Below are positions 19,095 to 27,892 of a DNA stretch of 64,000 bases, in pieces. Under the pieces are notes generated by a model. That model saw only the letters and a program-made list of their open reading frames with translations. It was not told the DNA's origin and did not search any database. Source of the DNA: Maribellus sp. CM-23 (GTDB taxonomy: Bacteria > Bacteroidota > Bacteroidia > Bacteroidales > Prolixibacteraceae); NCBI RefSeq assembly GCF_021354595.1, contig NZ_JADWYJ010000003.1:558001-622000 (forward strand), read 5' to 3'. The translations under genes and the position numbers were made by a program. Numbering within the stretch: position 1 is the first letter of the stretch; every line of letters starts with the position of its first letter.

Positions 19095-20421
19095 AATACC
19101 GACACTGGATGTGGGCATCATGAGTGCCGACCAAATACAATTTCGCTTCAATGGTGTGTTTCAGTTGAATAACAAGCTGCAACAACTGGAGGGGGAACAA
19201 ACTGTAACGATTGAAAATGGAGTACTTCAATTAAGTGGTACCAATATTACTGCATCAGAGTTACTGTTTTCTCCGCTCGATTTTGATCAAGCTGCTTTTG
19301 TGCTGAAAGACGTTGTTATTGGGGTGAATTTTCATTGGGAACAAAAGGAGAACCAGCAATTTAAAGGTGCTTTGAAACTGATCATCGAAAATGAAAAGAT
19401 AACTGCCATCAATATTTTGCCGCTCGAAAGTTATTTGATTTCGGTGATTTCGTCTGAAATGAGCGCCAACAGTTCACTCGAATTGTTAAAAGCGCACGCC
19501 ATTATTTCCCGAAGCTGGCTGATCGCACAAATCGAAAAGCAGGAGCAACTTACCGAAACTACGGCAAAATATGAAAGCACCTTTATTTCTGAAAGCGAAT
19601 ACATAAAATGGTACGACCGCGAAGACCATGTGAATTTTCATGTGTGTGCCGACGACCATTGTCAGCGCTACCAAGGCGTCACCCGGGCGCATAATCCCAA
19701 TGTGGTAACAGCAGTAAATGAAACGGCCGGAGTAATTCTTTCCTACGACGGGAAAGTGTGCGATGCCCGCTTTTCAAAATCCTGTGGCGGAATTGCCGAG
19801 CTTTTTGAAAATTGCTGGGAGCCGGTTCATCATCCTTACCTGACAGCTGTGGTGGATAATCCACAATTTCCGGCCGGTTTTGAACAGGACCTGACCATTG
19901 AAAAGAATGCCGAAAAATGGATCGCTGCTGAGCCCGAAGCTTTTTGCAATACGCACGATGAGGAGGTGCTGAAACAGGTGCTCAATGACTACGACTGGTC
20001 TGCCAAAGATTTTTACCGCTGGACAGTGGAATATTCACAGGCTGAGTTGAGCGATCTGATCCGGCGCCGTTCGGGAATCGATTTTGGCAATATCCTGGAT
20101 TTGATCCCGGTGCAAAGGGGAACTTCCGGTCGGCTTGTTCGCCTGAAAATTGTAGGAACAAAACGTACAGTAACGGTTGGTAAGGAGCTGGAAATCCGTC
20201 GTTGGCTGAGTGAATCGCATTTGTATAGTTCGGCTTTTCTGGTAGAGAAAGTGCAGGGAGAAAACGGTCTGCCTGAAAGATTTGTATTGAAAGGAGCAGG
20301 CTGGGGGCACGGTGCTGGACTTTGCCAGATTGGCGCTGCGGTAATGGGCCACAAAGGATATAAATATGATGAAATTCTGACACATTATTTTAAAAACGCA
20401 AGCCTGGAAAAAAGATACTAA
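19087..20421 (+). CDS. SpoIID/LytB-domain protein without signal peptide
   Basis: 444 residues of the SpoIID/LytB (amidase enhancer) family. SpoIID itself is a lytic transglycosylase that cleaves peptidoglycan strands lacking stem peptides. Seen here: the catalytic-glutamate region SVISSEMSANSSLELLKAHA followed by IISRSW, the central YLTAVVDNPQF region and the C-terminal GAGWGHGAGLCQIGAAVMG with the family's GxGxGHGxGxxQ pattern. The N-terminus (MHKIPTLDVGIMSADQIQ) has neither signal peptide nor transmembrane helix, unusual for an enzyme of the cell wall, and there is a Cys-rich insert (DDHCQ, CGGIAELFENCW). A cytoplasmic role on imported or lipid-linked glycans is possible. Upstream overlap of 8 bp. 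The AmpG-like carrier follows after 27 bp. Confidence 0.85.
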   Translation: MHKIPTLDVGIMSADQIQFRFNGVFQLNNKLQQLEGEQTVTIENGVLQLSGTNITASELLFSPLDFDQAAFVLKDVVIGVNFHWEQKENQQFKGALKLIIENEKITAINILPLESYLISVISSEMSANSSLELLKAHAIISRSWLIAQIEKQEQLTETTAKYESTFISESEYIKWYDREDHVNFHVCADDHCQRYQGVTRAHNPNVVTAVNETAGVILSYDGKVCDARFSKSCGGIAELFENCWEPVHHPYLTAVVDNPQFPAGFEQDLTIEKNAEKWIAAEPEAFCNTHDEEVLKQVLNDYDWSAKDFYRWTVEYSQAELSDLIRRRSGIDFGNILDLIPVQRGTSGRLVRLKIVGTKRTVTVGKELEIRRWLSESHLYSSAFLVEKVQGENGLPERFVLKGAGWGHGAGLCQIGAAVMGHKGYKYDEILTHYFKNASLEKRY

Positions 20422-20448
20422 ACCAATTTCAACATCAAACCATAAAAA

Positions 20449-22284
20449 ATGACTAAAAAGCGTTCGCCCTGGTTTTGGGTTCCCACACTTTATTTTGCCG
20501 AAGGATTACCGTATGTGATGGTAATGACTCTCTCGGTGATCATGTACAAACGTCTCGGAATTTCAAATGCGCAATTTGCGCTTTACACAAGCTGGTTGTA
20601 CCTGCCCTGGGTAATTAAGCCTTTGTGGAGCCCGGTTGTCGATCTTTTCAAAACCAAACGCTACTGGATCGTGATCATGCAATTGCTGATCGGTGCCGGT
20701 TTGGCGGGCGTGGCTTTTACCATTCCGGCCGATAATTTTTTCCGCTACACCATGGCTTTCTTTTGGCTGCTGGCTTTTAGCTCGGCTACCCACGACATTG
20801 CCGCCGATGGTTACTACATGCTGGAATTATCTTCGGGCGACCAAGCGTTTTTTGTGGGAATCAGAAGTACTTTTTACCGTTTTGCCATGTTAACCGGGCA
20901 GGGCCTCCTGGTAATTCTGGCGGGTACCCTGGAAACAGCCACCGGCTTGCCTCCGTTGAAAGTGGAGGTGGAGGCTCAACGAAACTCCATTGAGCAGGTC
21001 GATTTCAATCCATCCGGTTTTTCGGCTTTAAATGAAACGGGTGAAACCTATTTTGTTTCTCCCGAATCATTGACAATTCCTATCAGAAAAATTGCGACTG
21101 CCGATGCCGACTCGGTGTTTAAGTTGGTTGAAGAGTGGAACATCGGACAGGGATTTTATTCGAAAGAAGAGAAAATTTCAAAGGATAAGAAACCGGGACT
21201 TTGGAAAAAATACGTGGTAATTCCTTTGGAGACATCGTTGAAAAGGCTCTTTAATTCCGAAGAGAAAAAAGTAAGTGCCGAAGCCGGGAATTATGCGATA
21301 CTGCCGATTCAGTTGTCCCAAAAACCGGATGCCGGAGACCGGCTGGTTTTGAATCTTGGTTTTGACAAAGGCGACAACAGCATTCGGCTGATTCACGAAT
21401 ACCGCTATGAGTTTAACGAAAGTAACTGGAATAAACCGGCTTTTGCGGTGGTTCAGCTCGATTCGAAATTGAGCAAACCCACGCAGGCCAGTTTTGTTGG
21501 CCGTTCGGGGAATATTCGTTTTGCGTGGCTGGTGGTTTTTGTTGTAATTGCTGCTCTTTTTGTGGTGTTTCATCTGTACCACCGTTTTATACTGCCCAGG
21601 CCAGCCAGCGATGTGGCAGCAAAATCAAACGGAAAGGGAGTCTGGGGCGAGTTTCTGGAGACTTTCGCCAGTTTCTTCCGGATGAAACAGCTTGGTGCTG
21701 CCTTGTTGTTTATGCTGCTTTACCGTTTGGCTGAATCGCAACTCGTAAAAATGGCTTCACCGTTTTTGCTGGACGCAAAAGAAGCAGGCGGTTTGGGACT
21801 TACCACAGGCGACCTGGGTCTTGTTTACGGCACGGCGGGAATGATTGCGCTTACCGTCGGGGGAATTCTCGGTGGGGTGGTGGCTTCCAGAAACGGCCTG
21901 AAATACTGGATTTGGTGGATGGCGCTGGCCATTAACCTGCCCAACCTGGGCTATCTTTTGTTATCGGCATTTACACCCGATTCGCTGTGGTATGTAATGG
22001 CAGCGGTAGTGGTCGAACAGTTTGGCTATGGTTTTGGGTTTACGGCCTACATGTTGTACCTGATTTACATTGCGCAGGGAAAATATCAGACTGCTCACTA
22101 TGCCATTGCCACCGGATTTATGGCACTCGGAATGATGATTCCCGGGATGATGAGTGGCTGGTTGCAGGAGATTTTGGGGTATCAGCACTTTTTTATCTGG
22201 GTGATGATTTGCACACTGCCCATTTTTGCCGTGATCCCTTTCCTGAAAATTGACCGTAGTTTTGGGATCAGGGAGAACAAATAA
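20449..22284 (+). CDS. AmpG-like MFS transporter with large extracytoplasmic insert
   Basis: 611-residue MFS protein of the AmpG/permease type. The N-terminal part (WFWVPTLYFAEGLPYVMVM, then ISNAQFALYTSWLYLPWVIK) and the motif SSATHDIAADGYYML resemble AmpG, which imports GlcNAc-anhydroMurNAc peptides from the periplasm. Between the first helical block (to about residue 175) and the helix near 360 (IRFAWLVVFVVIAALFVVFH) lies a hydrophilic insert of nearly 190 residues, absent from E. coli AmpG and probably a soluble domain. Fourth gene of the GT2-DUF4922-SpoIID cluster, which favours transport of a wall-derived or other glycan. Substrate not proven. Confidence 0.83.
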   Translation: MTKKRSPWFWVPTLYFAEGLPYVMVMTLSVIMYKRLGISNAQFALYTSWLYLPWVIKPLWSPVVDLFKTKRYWIVIMQLLIGAGLAGVAFTIPADNFFRYTMAFFWLLAFSSATHDIAADGYYMLELSSGDQAFFVGIRSTFYRFAMLTGQGLLVILAGTLETATGLPPLKVEVEAQRNSIEQVDFNPSGFSALNETGETYFVSPESLTIPIRKIATADADSVFKLVEEWNIGQGFYSKEEKISKDKKPGLWKKYVVIPLETSLKRLFNSEEKKVSAEAGNYAILPIQLSQKPDAGDRLVLNLGFDKGDNSIRLIHEYRYEFNESNWNKPAFAVVQLDSKLSKPTQASFVGRSGNIRFAWLVVFVVIAALFVVFHLYHRFILPRPASDVAAKSNGKGVWGEFLETFASFFRMKQLGAALLFMLLYRLAESQLVKMASPFLLDAKEAGGLGLTTGDLGLVYGTAGMIALTVGGILGGVVASRNGLKYWIWWMALAINLPNLGYLLLSAFTPDSLWYVMAAVVVEQFGYGFGFTAYMLYLIYIAQGKYQTAHYAIATGFMALGMMIPGMMSGWLQEILGYQHFFIWVMICTLPIFAVIPFLKIDRSFGIRENK

Positions 22285-22361
22285 ACTGCTTCTCCGTGCC
22301 GGTGACAGGTAGATTTTGCCTAAAATATTTTACATTTAGCTTTTCATAAAATCAGTAAAAC

Positions 22362-22895
22362 ATGGAAGAATTAACCGTTGGAACAAGGGTGGAACACCCA
22401 AGATATGGCGAAGGAATTGTTAGCAAGGACAATATTACCGCTTACGAGATTTTTTTTGAGCGGGGCGGTAAAATTGAGATCACCAAACGAAATACCGATC
22501 TGAAGGTGCTAAACCTGAATCAAACAGGAGCCAAGTCGGGTTTGTCAATCAGGGATTTTGAAAAGGTGATGACTTATGTGTTGGATCAATACGGGGCATT
22601 GAGTGAAATTGTACCGCTGGGCGAAAAATGGCAGGGAGGAACTTTGCTAATGCAACCGGCAAATCCTGCACTTCAGCCAAAAGAAATCCCGATCGAAACT
22701 TTTTTTCACAAAATTGTGATGCTGCGCGACCGTTTGAGGGTGCTCGAACAAAACATCAACAGCAGCAATGTGCTTTCCGACGAGGAAAAAGTGAACCTCC
22801 AGCAATACATTACGCGTGTGTATGGCTCGCTGACGACTTTTAACGTTCTTTTTTCGGAAAAAGACCATTATTTTGTAGGAGTTAAATCGAAATAA
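22362..22895 (+). CDS. Conserved hypothetical protein, 177 residues
   Basis: Soluble protein with an N-terminal small beta-barrel-like segment, VGTRVEHPRYGEGIVSKDN, of the type found at the end of UvrD-like helicases and in other Tudor/SH3-like domains. A helical C-terminal half follows (FFHKIVMLRDRLRVLEQNIN). No catalytic motif is visible. I recognise the type only as a conserved Bacteroidota hypothetical. It starts 77 bp after the AmpG-like gene and ends 3 bp before a terminator hairpin, so it may be the last gene of that transcript or a separate unit. Confidence 0.75.
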   Translation: MEELTVGTRVEHPRYGEGIVSKDNITAYEIFFERGGKIEITKRNTDLKVLNLNQTGAKSGLSIRDFEKVMTYVLDQYGALSEIVPLGEKWQGGTLLMQPANPALQPKEIPIETFFHKIVMLRDRLRVLEQNINSSNVLSDEEKVNLQQYITRVYGSLTTFNVLFSEKDHYFVGVKSK

Positions 22896-22897
22896 CA

Positions 22898-22929
22898 AAA
22901 GGCGGGAGGTGAAGAACCACCCGCTTTTT
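22898..22929 (+). terminator. Intrinsic terminator after the 177-aa gene
   Basis: GCGGG-A-GGT (22902-22910) pairs with ACC-A-CCCGC (22916-22924), one internal A-A mismatch, followed by five T. It lies between the stop codon at 22895 and the next ATG at 22947. Confidence 0.85.
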
Positions 22930-22946
22930 GCTTAAAACATAAACCA

Positions 22947-23849
22947 ATGAGACCTATTTTATTATTTGTAATGACCATGTTAATTTGTGTGAGTGTTGAT
23001 GCCCAAAACGAAGTATTGAAAGTTTGGCCCAACGGTGCGCCCAACGATAACGGGATGAGAGAGCCGGAAGAAAAATACGACGGAGTTCGGGTAAGGAATG
23101 TTTCTGAAGCCGAGATGTATGTTTTTCTCCCGGAAAAGGAAATCAATACCGGAGCAGCAGTTTTGATTTGCCCGGGTGGTGGATATAGCATTGAAGCGAT
23201 GGACCACGAAGGGTACGATATGGCCCGTTTTTTCCAGGAAAAGGGGATTGCAGGAATTGTACTGAAATACCGTCTTCCGTATGGGCACGATGAGGTGCCG
23301 TCGAGCGATGCACGCCGTGCTATGCGTATTATCCGCGCCAATGCCGGGAAATGGGGGATCAATCCCGAAAAAGTGGGAATTGCCGGTTCGTCGGCGGGTG
23401 GTCACCTGGCTTCCACTGCCGGAACTGTTTTTGACGAAGGAAATGCTCAAAGCAATGACTCGGTAGAGAAAATGAGTTGCCGTCCCGATTTTATGCTGCT
23501 TTTATACCCGGTTATTACCATGGACGAAGAATTTACGCACATGGGATCAAGGAGAAACCTGATAGGTAGCGAGCATAATTTGAAGTTGGTTCGAAAATAT
23601 TCCAATGAGTTGAATGTGAATGCACAAACGCCGCCCACATTTTTGATTTTGGCTGACGATGACAAATCAGTACTACCCCGAAATTCCATTGAGTTTTATT
23701 CGGCGCTAAAACGTTATAATGTTCCGGCCGAGATGCACATTTTTCAAAAAGGTGGTCACGGATTTGGAATACGGCAGGAAGGATTGCCGGCCAATAACTG
23801 GCCCGATTTATTTGTTGACTGGTTAAAAGCAAGAGATGTAATTGAATGA
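22947..23849 (+). CDS. Secreted alpha/beta hydrolase (acetyl-esterase-like)
   Basis: 300 residues with a signal peptide (MRPILLFVMTMLICVSVDAQ). It has the esterase features CPGGGYSIEAMDHEGYD (oxyanion region), the nucleophile elbow AGSSAGGHLAS (Ser149 in GxSxG), LADDDKSV for the acidic residue and KGGHGFGI for the histidine. This is the BD-FAE/acetylxylan-esterase-like group common in Bacteroidota, which deacetylates polysaccharides or hydrolyses small esters. The real substrate is unknown. It begins 18 bp after a terminator, so it has its own promoter or depends on read-through. The NUDIX gene follows after 84 bp on the same strand. Confidence 0.88.
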   Translation: MRPILLFVMTMLICVSVDAQNEVLKVWPNGAPNDNGMREPEEKYDGVRVRNVSEAEMYVFLPEKEINTGAAVLICPGGGYSIEAMDHEGYDMARFFQEKGIAGIVLKYRLPYGHDEVPSSDARRAMRIIRANAGKWGINPEKVGIAGSSAGGHLASTAGTVFDEGNAQSNDSVEKMSCRPDFMLLLYPVITMDEEFTHMGSRRNLIGSEHNLKLVRKYSNELNVNAQTPPTFLILADDDKSVLPRNSIEFYSALKRYNVPAEMHIFQKGGHGFGIRQEGLPANNWPDLFVDWLKARDVIE

Positions 23850-23933
23850 TGATTGAAGATTTCAGAAGTTTATCTAATTAAGGGAAAATCTGTCGTCTGC
23901 ATTCGTTAATCAACATTCTAAAATCAAATAAAA

Positions 23934-24479
23934 ATGAGCACACATCCTCTAAAGGTTTTAAAATATTGTCCCAAATGCGGTTCTGAAAAGTTTGCGCCGT
24001 CGGGCGAACGATCGCTAAAATGCGGGAGCTGCGGTTTTCATTATTTTGTAAACTCAGCCGCTGCTGTGGCCGCACTGATTACCGACGACGAAGGGAAATT
24101 AATGCTGGTAACACGGGGCGTAGAGCCCGATTATGGCAAACTGGACCTGCCCGGTGGTTTTGTCGATCCGATGGAAACAGCCGAAGAAGCCGTAACAAGA
24201 GAGTTATCGGAAGAACTGGGATTGAAGGTTACAAGCCTGGAGTATTTGTTTTCGGCTCCGAATGAATACATCTTTTCCGAATTCAAGGTTTTTACGCTGG
24301 ATCTTGCCTTTAAAGTGCGCGTAGAGTCGGTGGAAAATCTAAAGGCGATGGATGATATTCTGGCTTACCGTTTTTATGCTGAAGATGAGTTTGATTACAA
24401 CGATATCCCGGCCCCGTCGATAAATGGCTTTGTCAGAAGGTATTTCGAAAAACAGAAAACAGAAAAAGGAAAAAGTTGA
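23934..24479 (+). CDS. NUDIX hydrolase with N-terminal zinc ribbon
   Basis: 181 residues. The N-terminus carries a CxxC pair twice (YCPKCGSEKF, Cys12/Cys15; LKCGSCGF, Cys30/Cys33), a zinc ribbon as in NudC-like or ADP-ribose pyrophosphatase-like proteins. The NUDIX box is complete: GFVDPMETAEEAVTRELSEE then LGL (Gly75 to Leu97, matching Gx5Ex7REUxEExGU). It hydrolyses a nucleoside diphosphate linked to another moiety, which could be ADP-ribose, NADH or a sugar nucleotide. The sequence does not say which. The aminopeptidase gene follows after 27 bp on the same strand. Confidence 0.92.
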   Translation: MSTHPLKVLKYCPKCGSEKFAPSGERSLKCGSCGFHYFVNSAAAVAALITDDEGKLMLVTRGVEPDYGKLDLPGGFVDPMETAEEAVTRELSEELGLKVTSLEYLFSAPNEYIFSEFKVFTLDLAFKVRVESVENLKAMDDILAYRFYAEDEFDYNDIPAPSINGFVRRYFEKQKTEKGKS

Positions 24480-24506
24480 TCAATAGAAAGCAGAAATAAA
24501 TAAAAC

Positions 24507-26288
24507 ATGAAAGATACAATTCAGCAAAGACTAACAGCCCTCCGCACAGAAATGAGTAAAATAGGCGTTGCTGCCTGGTACATTTCGGGCACTGATCCTC
24601 ACTCAAGCGAATACCTGCCCAAGCGGTGGGAAACCCGCGAATTTATTTCTGGCTTTACCGGTTCGTACGGTGTGGTGGCGGTTACGCAGAACAAAGCCAC
24701 GTTGTGGACCGATTCACGGTATTTCCTGCAGGCAGCGGATGAATTGGAGGGAACGGGTATTGAAATGATGAAATTGCGCGTTCCGGCCGCTGTTCCTCCA
24801 CCTGTGTGGCTGGCACAAAACCTGTCGGCTGGCAGCAAACTGGGAATTGACACGCAAACCGTAAGTGTCGCGGAGTTTCGGAATCTTCAAAAAACACTGG
24901 TTAAGCCAGGCATTGAACTGGTAGAAACACCCGATTTGCTGGAAGCAGTTTGGAATGACCGGCCTGCTATCCCTGGCGATAAAGCTTTTGAGTTGGAGCT
25001 TCAGTATGCAGGATTGCCGAGAGCCGAAAAGCAACAGGCTGTTGCGGGTGAACTGGCAAAAAAAGGAGCCGATTTTCAGGTTGTGTCAATGCTCGACGAA
25101 CTGGCGTGGCTTTATAATCTGCGGGGTTCTGATGTTTCTTACAATCCGGTATTTACTGGTTTTGCGGTGGTTGGAGCCACCGAAAGCATCCTTTTTGTGG
25201 ATGCCCAAAAGATCGATTCAGTGCTAAAATTAAAGCTCGAAGCCGATGGCGTTCAGGTAAAAGCTTATACCGACTTTTATGGTTTTCTTTCAGAAATAAA
25301 TGGGAAAAAGATATTTGTAGATCCGGGAACGCTGAATTATGCTGCGTATAGCTCCATGGTCGAAAAGAATGAAGTGCTGGAAGGAACGTCGGTTGTGGCA
25401 GTGTTAAAAGCACAGAAAAATGCCACCGAAATTGAGGGTTTCCGAAAAGCGATGGTAAAAGACGGTGTTGCCCTGGTAGAATTTCTGCACTGGCTGAAAG
25501 AAACAGTGGGAGCGAAGCCTGTTAGTGACTACGATGCGGGGGTGAAACTTGCCGAATTTCGTTCGAAGCAAGAAGGTTTTAAGGGGGAAAGTTTTCCTCC
25601 GATTGTGGGATACAAAGGGCGGGGTGCAATCGTTCATCTACACATTGGCCCCAACGATGGCTTGCCGTTGGAAACCGACGGAGCTTTGCTTTTCGATTCG
25701 GGCGGGCAATATGTCGACGGGACCACAGATGTTACGCGAACCGTGGCACTCGGGCCGGTTTCTGATCAGTTTAAAACCGACTATACCCTGGTGTTAAATG
25801 GAATGATCGGTCTTACGCTGGCTAAGTTTCCGTATGGAACAAAAGGCTGTCATATCGATATTCTGGCTCGGCAGGCACTTTGGGAAAACGGGATGAATTA
25901 CGGACACGGTACCGGTCATGGAGTAGGGCATTTTCTGAATGTGCACGAAGGTCCGATGTCCATTCGCCAGGAGTACAATGAAAATTCGATTCTTCCGGGC
26001 AATGTATTGTCGAACGAACCCGCATTTTACCGCGAAGGCCAGTATGGAATCCGTACCGAAAACATGATCGTATGTGTGGAACGCGAAGAAACCGAATACG
26101 GCCGTTTTCTTGGTTTTGATACGCTGACACTTTGCCCGATCGATACTTCGCTGATTCAGCCGGCTTTATTGAACGAGCGGGAGAAAAACTGGCTGAATGA
26201 ATACCATGCCAATGTTAAACGCAAGCTTAAACCATTATTAAACGAAAGTCTGCATGCCTTTCTCGATGAGTTAACTGATGTAATTTAA
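24507..26288 (+). CDS. Xaa-Pro aminopeptidase (aminopeptidase P, M24B)
   Basis: Cytosolic metallopeptidase removing N-terminal residues that precede proline. At 593 residues it has the three-domain build of the APP1 type: two creatinase-like N-terminal domains (about 1-300) and a pita-bread domain. Metal ligands are in LLFDSGGQYVDGTTDVTRTV (two Asp), GTGHGVGHFLNVHEGP (His), VLSNEPAFY (Glu) and RTENMIVC (Glu). There is no signal peptide. Its stop codon overlaps that of the convergent REC-kinase gene by 4 bp (26285-26288), leaving no room for a terminator between them. Confidence 0.95.
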   Translation: MKDTIQQRLTALRTEMSKIGVAAWYISGTDPHSSEYLPKRWETREFISGFTGSYGVVAVTQNKATLWTDSRYFLQAADELEGTGIEMMKLRVPAAVPPPVWLAQNLSAGSKLGIDTQTVSVAEFRNLQKTLVKPGIELVETPDLLEAVWNDRPAIPGDKAFELELQYAGLPRAEKQQAVAGELAKKGADFQVVSMLDELAWLYNLRGSDVSYNPVFTGFAVVGATESILFVDAQKIDSVLKLKLEADGVQVKAYTDFYGFLSEINGKKIFVDPGTLNYAAYSSMVEKNEVLEGTSVVAVLKAQKNATEIEGFRKAMVKDGVALVEFLHWLKETVGAKPVSDYDAGVKLAEFRSKQEGFKGESFPPIVGYKGRGAIVHLHIGPNDGLPLETDGALLFDSGGQYVDGTTDVTRTVALGPVSDQFKTDYTLVLNGMIGLTLAKFPYGTKGCHIDILARQALWENGMNYGHGTGHGVGHFLNVHEGPMSIRQEYNENSILPGNVLSNEPAFYREGQYGIRTENMIVCVEREETEYGRFLGFDTLTLCPIDTSLIQPALLNEREKNWLNEYHANVKRKLKPLLNESLHAFLDELTDVI

Positions 26289-27469
26289 GACTGGCTTATC
26301 GGCAAGGTGAAAAAGAATTTACTCCCGGAGTTCTGTTCGCTTTCCACGCGAATGGAACCTCCGTTTTTTTCCACAAATTCTTTGCAAAGAATCAATCCCA
26401 AACCGGTACCTTCTTCATTATCTGTTCCCGGACGTTTAACTTTCTCGGTAATTTTGAAAAGTTTGTCCCGGGTGTCTGTATCCATTCCAACGCCGTTATC
26501 TTCAACACTAAACTGATAATGTCCGTCAACAGCAGTAGCATTTACCTCAATTCGGCCTCCGTGGTTGGAAAATTTGATCGAGTTGGAAATAAGGTTTCTG
26601 AAAACGGTTGAAACCATGTTTGGATCGCCCAGGCAAATGGTAGATTCAGGAACAAAATTTTTCACAAGGATACATTTGTTGCCCGCTTGCTTTTTTAACA
26701 CTCCGATTGTTTCTGTCACCACTTCCCTTGCATCCAAATTTATAGACTGAACGGAAAGTTGTCCGGTTTGGGATCTCGACCAATCCAACAGGTTTTGTAG
26801 CAGGTTAAAAGTGAGTTTTGATGAAGTTTGCAGGTCTTTTACAAGCTCAAGTTTGGTCGCTTCGTCAATATCCTGCCAATTATCGATCAGGAAATCAGTA
26901 AGGCCAAACAAGGCGTTGAACGGATTGCGGAGATCGTGTGCAATGATCGAAAAAAACTTGTCTTTTGACGCATTGGCAATTCTAAGCTCGGCAGTGCGTT
27001 CCTTTACTTTTTCTTCCAGAGAGGCATTTAGCAGAAGCAGCTCTTCGTTTTGTTTCCGGATTTTTATTTCCTGTAAAAAGCTTTTAATCGCTTCTCTTAC
27101 AGTAAGAACAAGGTCGTCTTTGTCCCAGGGTTTGGCAATGTAACGGTACAACTTTGCATGGTTAATGGCATTGCTTATCCCTTCAATATCAGCATGGCCG
27201 GTAAGAAGGATTTTTAAAGATCCCGGTGAAAGGTTGTGAATTTCCTTCAGTACTTCGTCGCCTTTCATTCCGGGCATAATGTAATCCGAAATTACCACCG
27301 GAACATGTACACCCTCTTCTTTCAATTCCTTGAAAAATTCGATGGCATCAACTCCGCTGTCCGAAGTTTCAATTTCATATTCGTCACCAAAAATGTTAAC
27401 GAGCTGTTCCTCCAGCGCCTGCAATATAATCTCTTCGTCGTCGATACATAAAATAACTTGTTTACCCAT
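26285..27469 (-). CDS. Response regulator-histidine kinase hybrid (REC-HisKA-HATPase)
   Basis: 394 residues. The N-terminal receiver (about 3-125) has the acidic pocket ILCIDDEE and the phospho-acceptor Asp in VVISDYIMPGMKG. A coiled coil (about 135-165) leads to HisKA with the phospho-histidine in FFSIIAHDLRNPFNALFGL, then HATPase with NLISNSIKFSNHGG, DNGVGMD and GTGLGLILCK. No transmembrane helix and no DNA-binding domain. A kinase controlled by its own receiver is a phosphorelay part: the receiver is probably loaded by the PAS kinase upstream. It is the third gene of a unit with the PAS kinase (27893-29791) and the lone receiver (27478-27879), 8 bp after the latter. Confidence 0.93.
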   Translation of the reverse strand: MGKQVILCIDDEEIILQALEEQLVNIFGDEYEIETSDSGVDAIEFFKELKEEGVHVPVVISDYIMPGMKGDEVLKEIHNLSPGSLKILLTGHADIEGISNAINHAKLYRYIAKPWDKDDLVLTVREAIKSFLQEIKIRKQNEELLLLNASLEEKVKERTAELRIANASKDKFFSIIAHDLRNPFNALFGLTDFLIDNWQDIDEATKLELVKDLQTSSKLTFNLLQNLLDWSRSQTGQLSVQSINLDAREVVTETIGVLKKQAGNKCILVKNFVPESTICLGDPNMVSTVFRNLISNSIKFSNHGGRIEVNATAVDGHYQFSVEDNGVGMDTDTRDKLFKITEKVKRPGTDNEEGTGLGLILCKEFVEKNGGSIRVESEQNSGSKFFFTLPISQS

Positions 27470-27477
27470 CTTTATCC

Positions 27478-27879
27478 CTATTTTTTATCTATGTTTGAAA
27501 TCCCCGTTTTAATAATCTTTTCCAATTGTTCGCTTGTCCAGGGTTTGTGAATGCATGCAAACAGGTTTGCGTTTTGACGTGCGTTCTCAATGGCCGATTC
27601 ATCAGCCTGTCCTGTGAGCATAACTTTTACAATGCCCGGGAACTTGTTATGAACTTCAATTAAAAATTCGTCGCCTTTTTTACCGGGCATCAGCCAGTCT
27701 GAAACAATCACCAGTACCTGTACTCCTTCTTCAGTCAACTCTTCCAGCACTTCCATCCCTTCTTCTGCATTTTCGGCATATTCGTACATGAATTGATTGC
27801 CAAAGAGGTTTTCAATCTGTTCTCCCAGACTGTCCAGGATGATGCTTTCATCGTCGACACACACTATTGCTTTTCTCAT
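27478..27879 (-). CDS. Single-domain response regulator (CheY-like)
   Basis: 133 residues consisting only of a receiver domain: acidic pair in IVCVDDES, phospho-acceptor Asp in VIVSDWLMPGKKG, Thr in VMLTGQAD and the conserved Lys in CIHKPW. No output domain. It closely resembles the receiver of the neighbouring REC-kinase hybrid (SDYIMPGMKGDE versus SDWLMPGKKGDE), suggesting duplication. It lies 13 bp after the PAS kinase and 8 bp before the hybrid kinase, so the three are almost certainly cotranscribed. Confidence 0.93.
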   Translation of the reverse strand: MRKAIVCVDDESIILDSLGEQIENLFGNQFMYEYAENAEEGMEVLEELTEEGVQVLVIVSDWLMPGKKGDEFLIEVHNKFPGIVKVMLTGQADESAIENARQNANLFACIHKPWTSEQLEKIIKTGISNIDKK

Positions 27880-27892
27880 AATGCTTGTTTTT

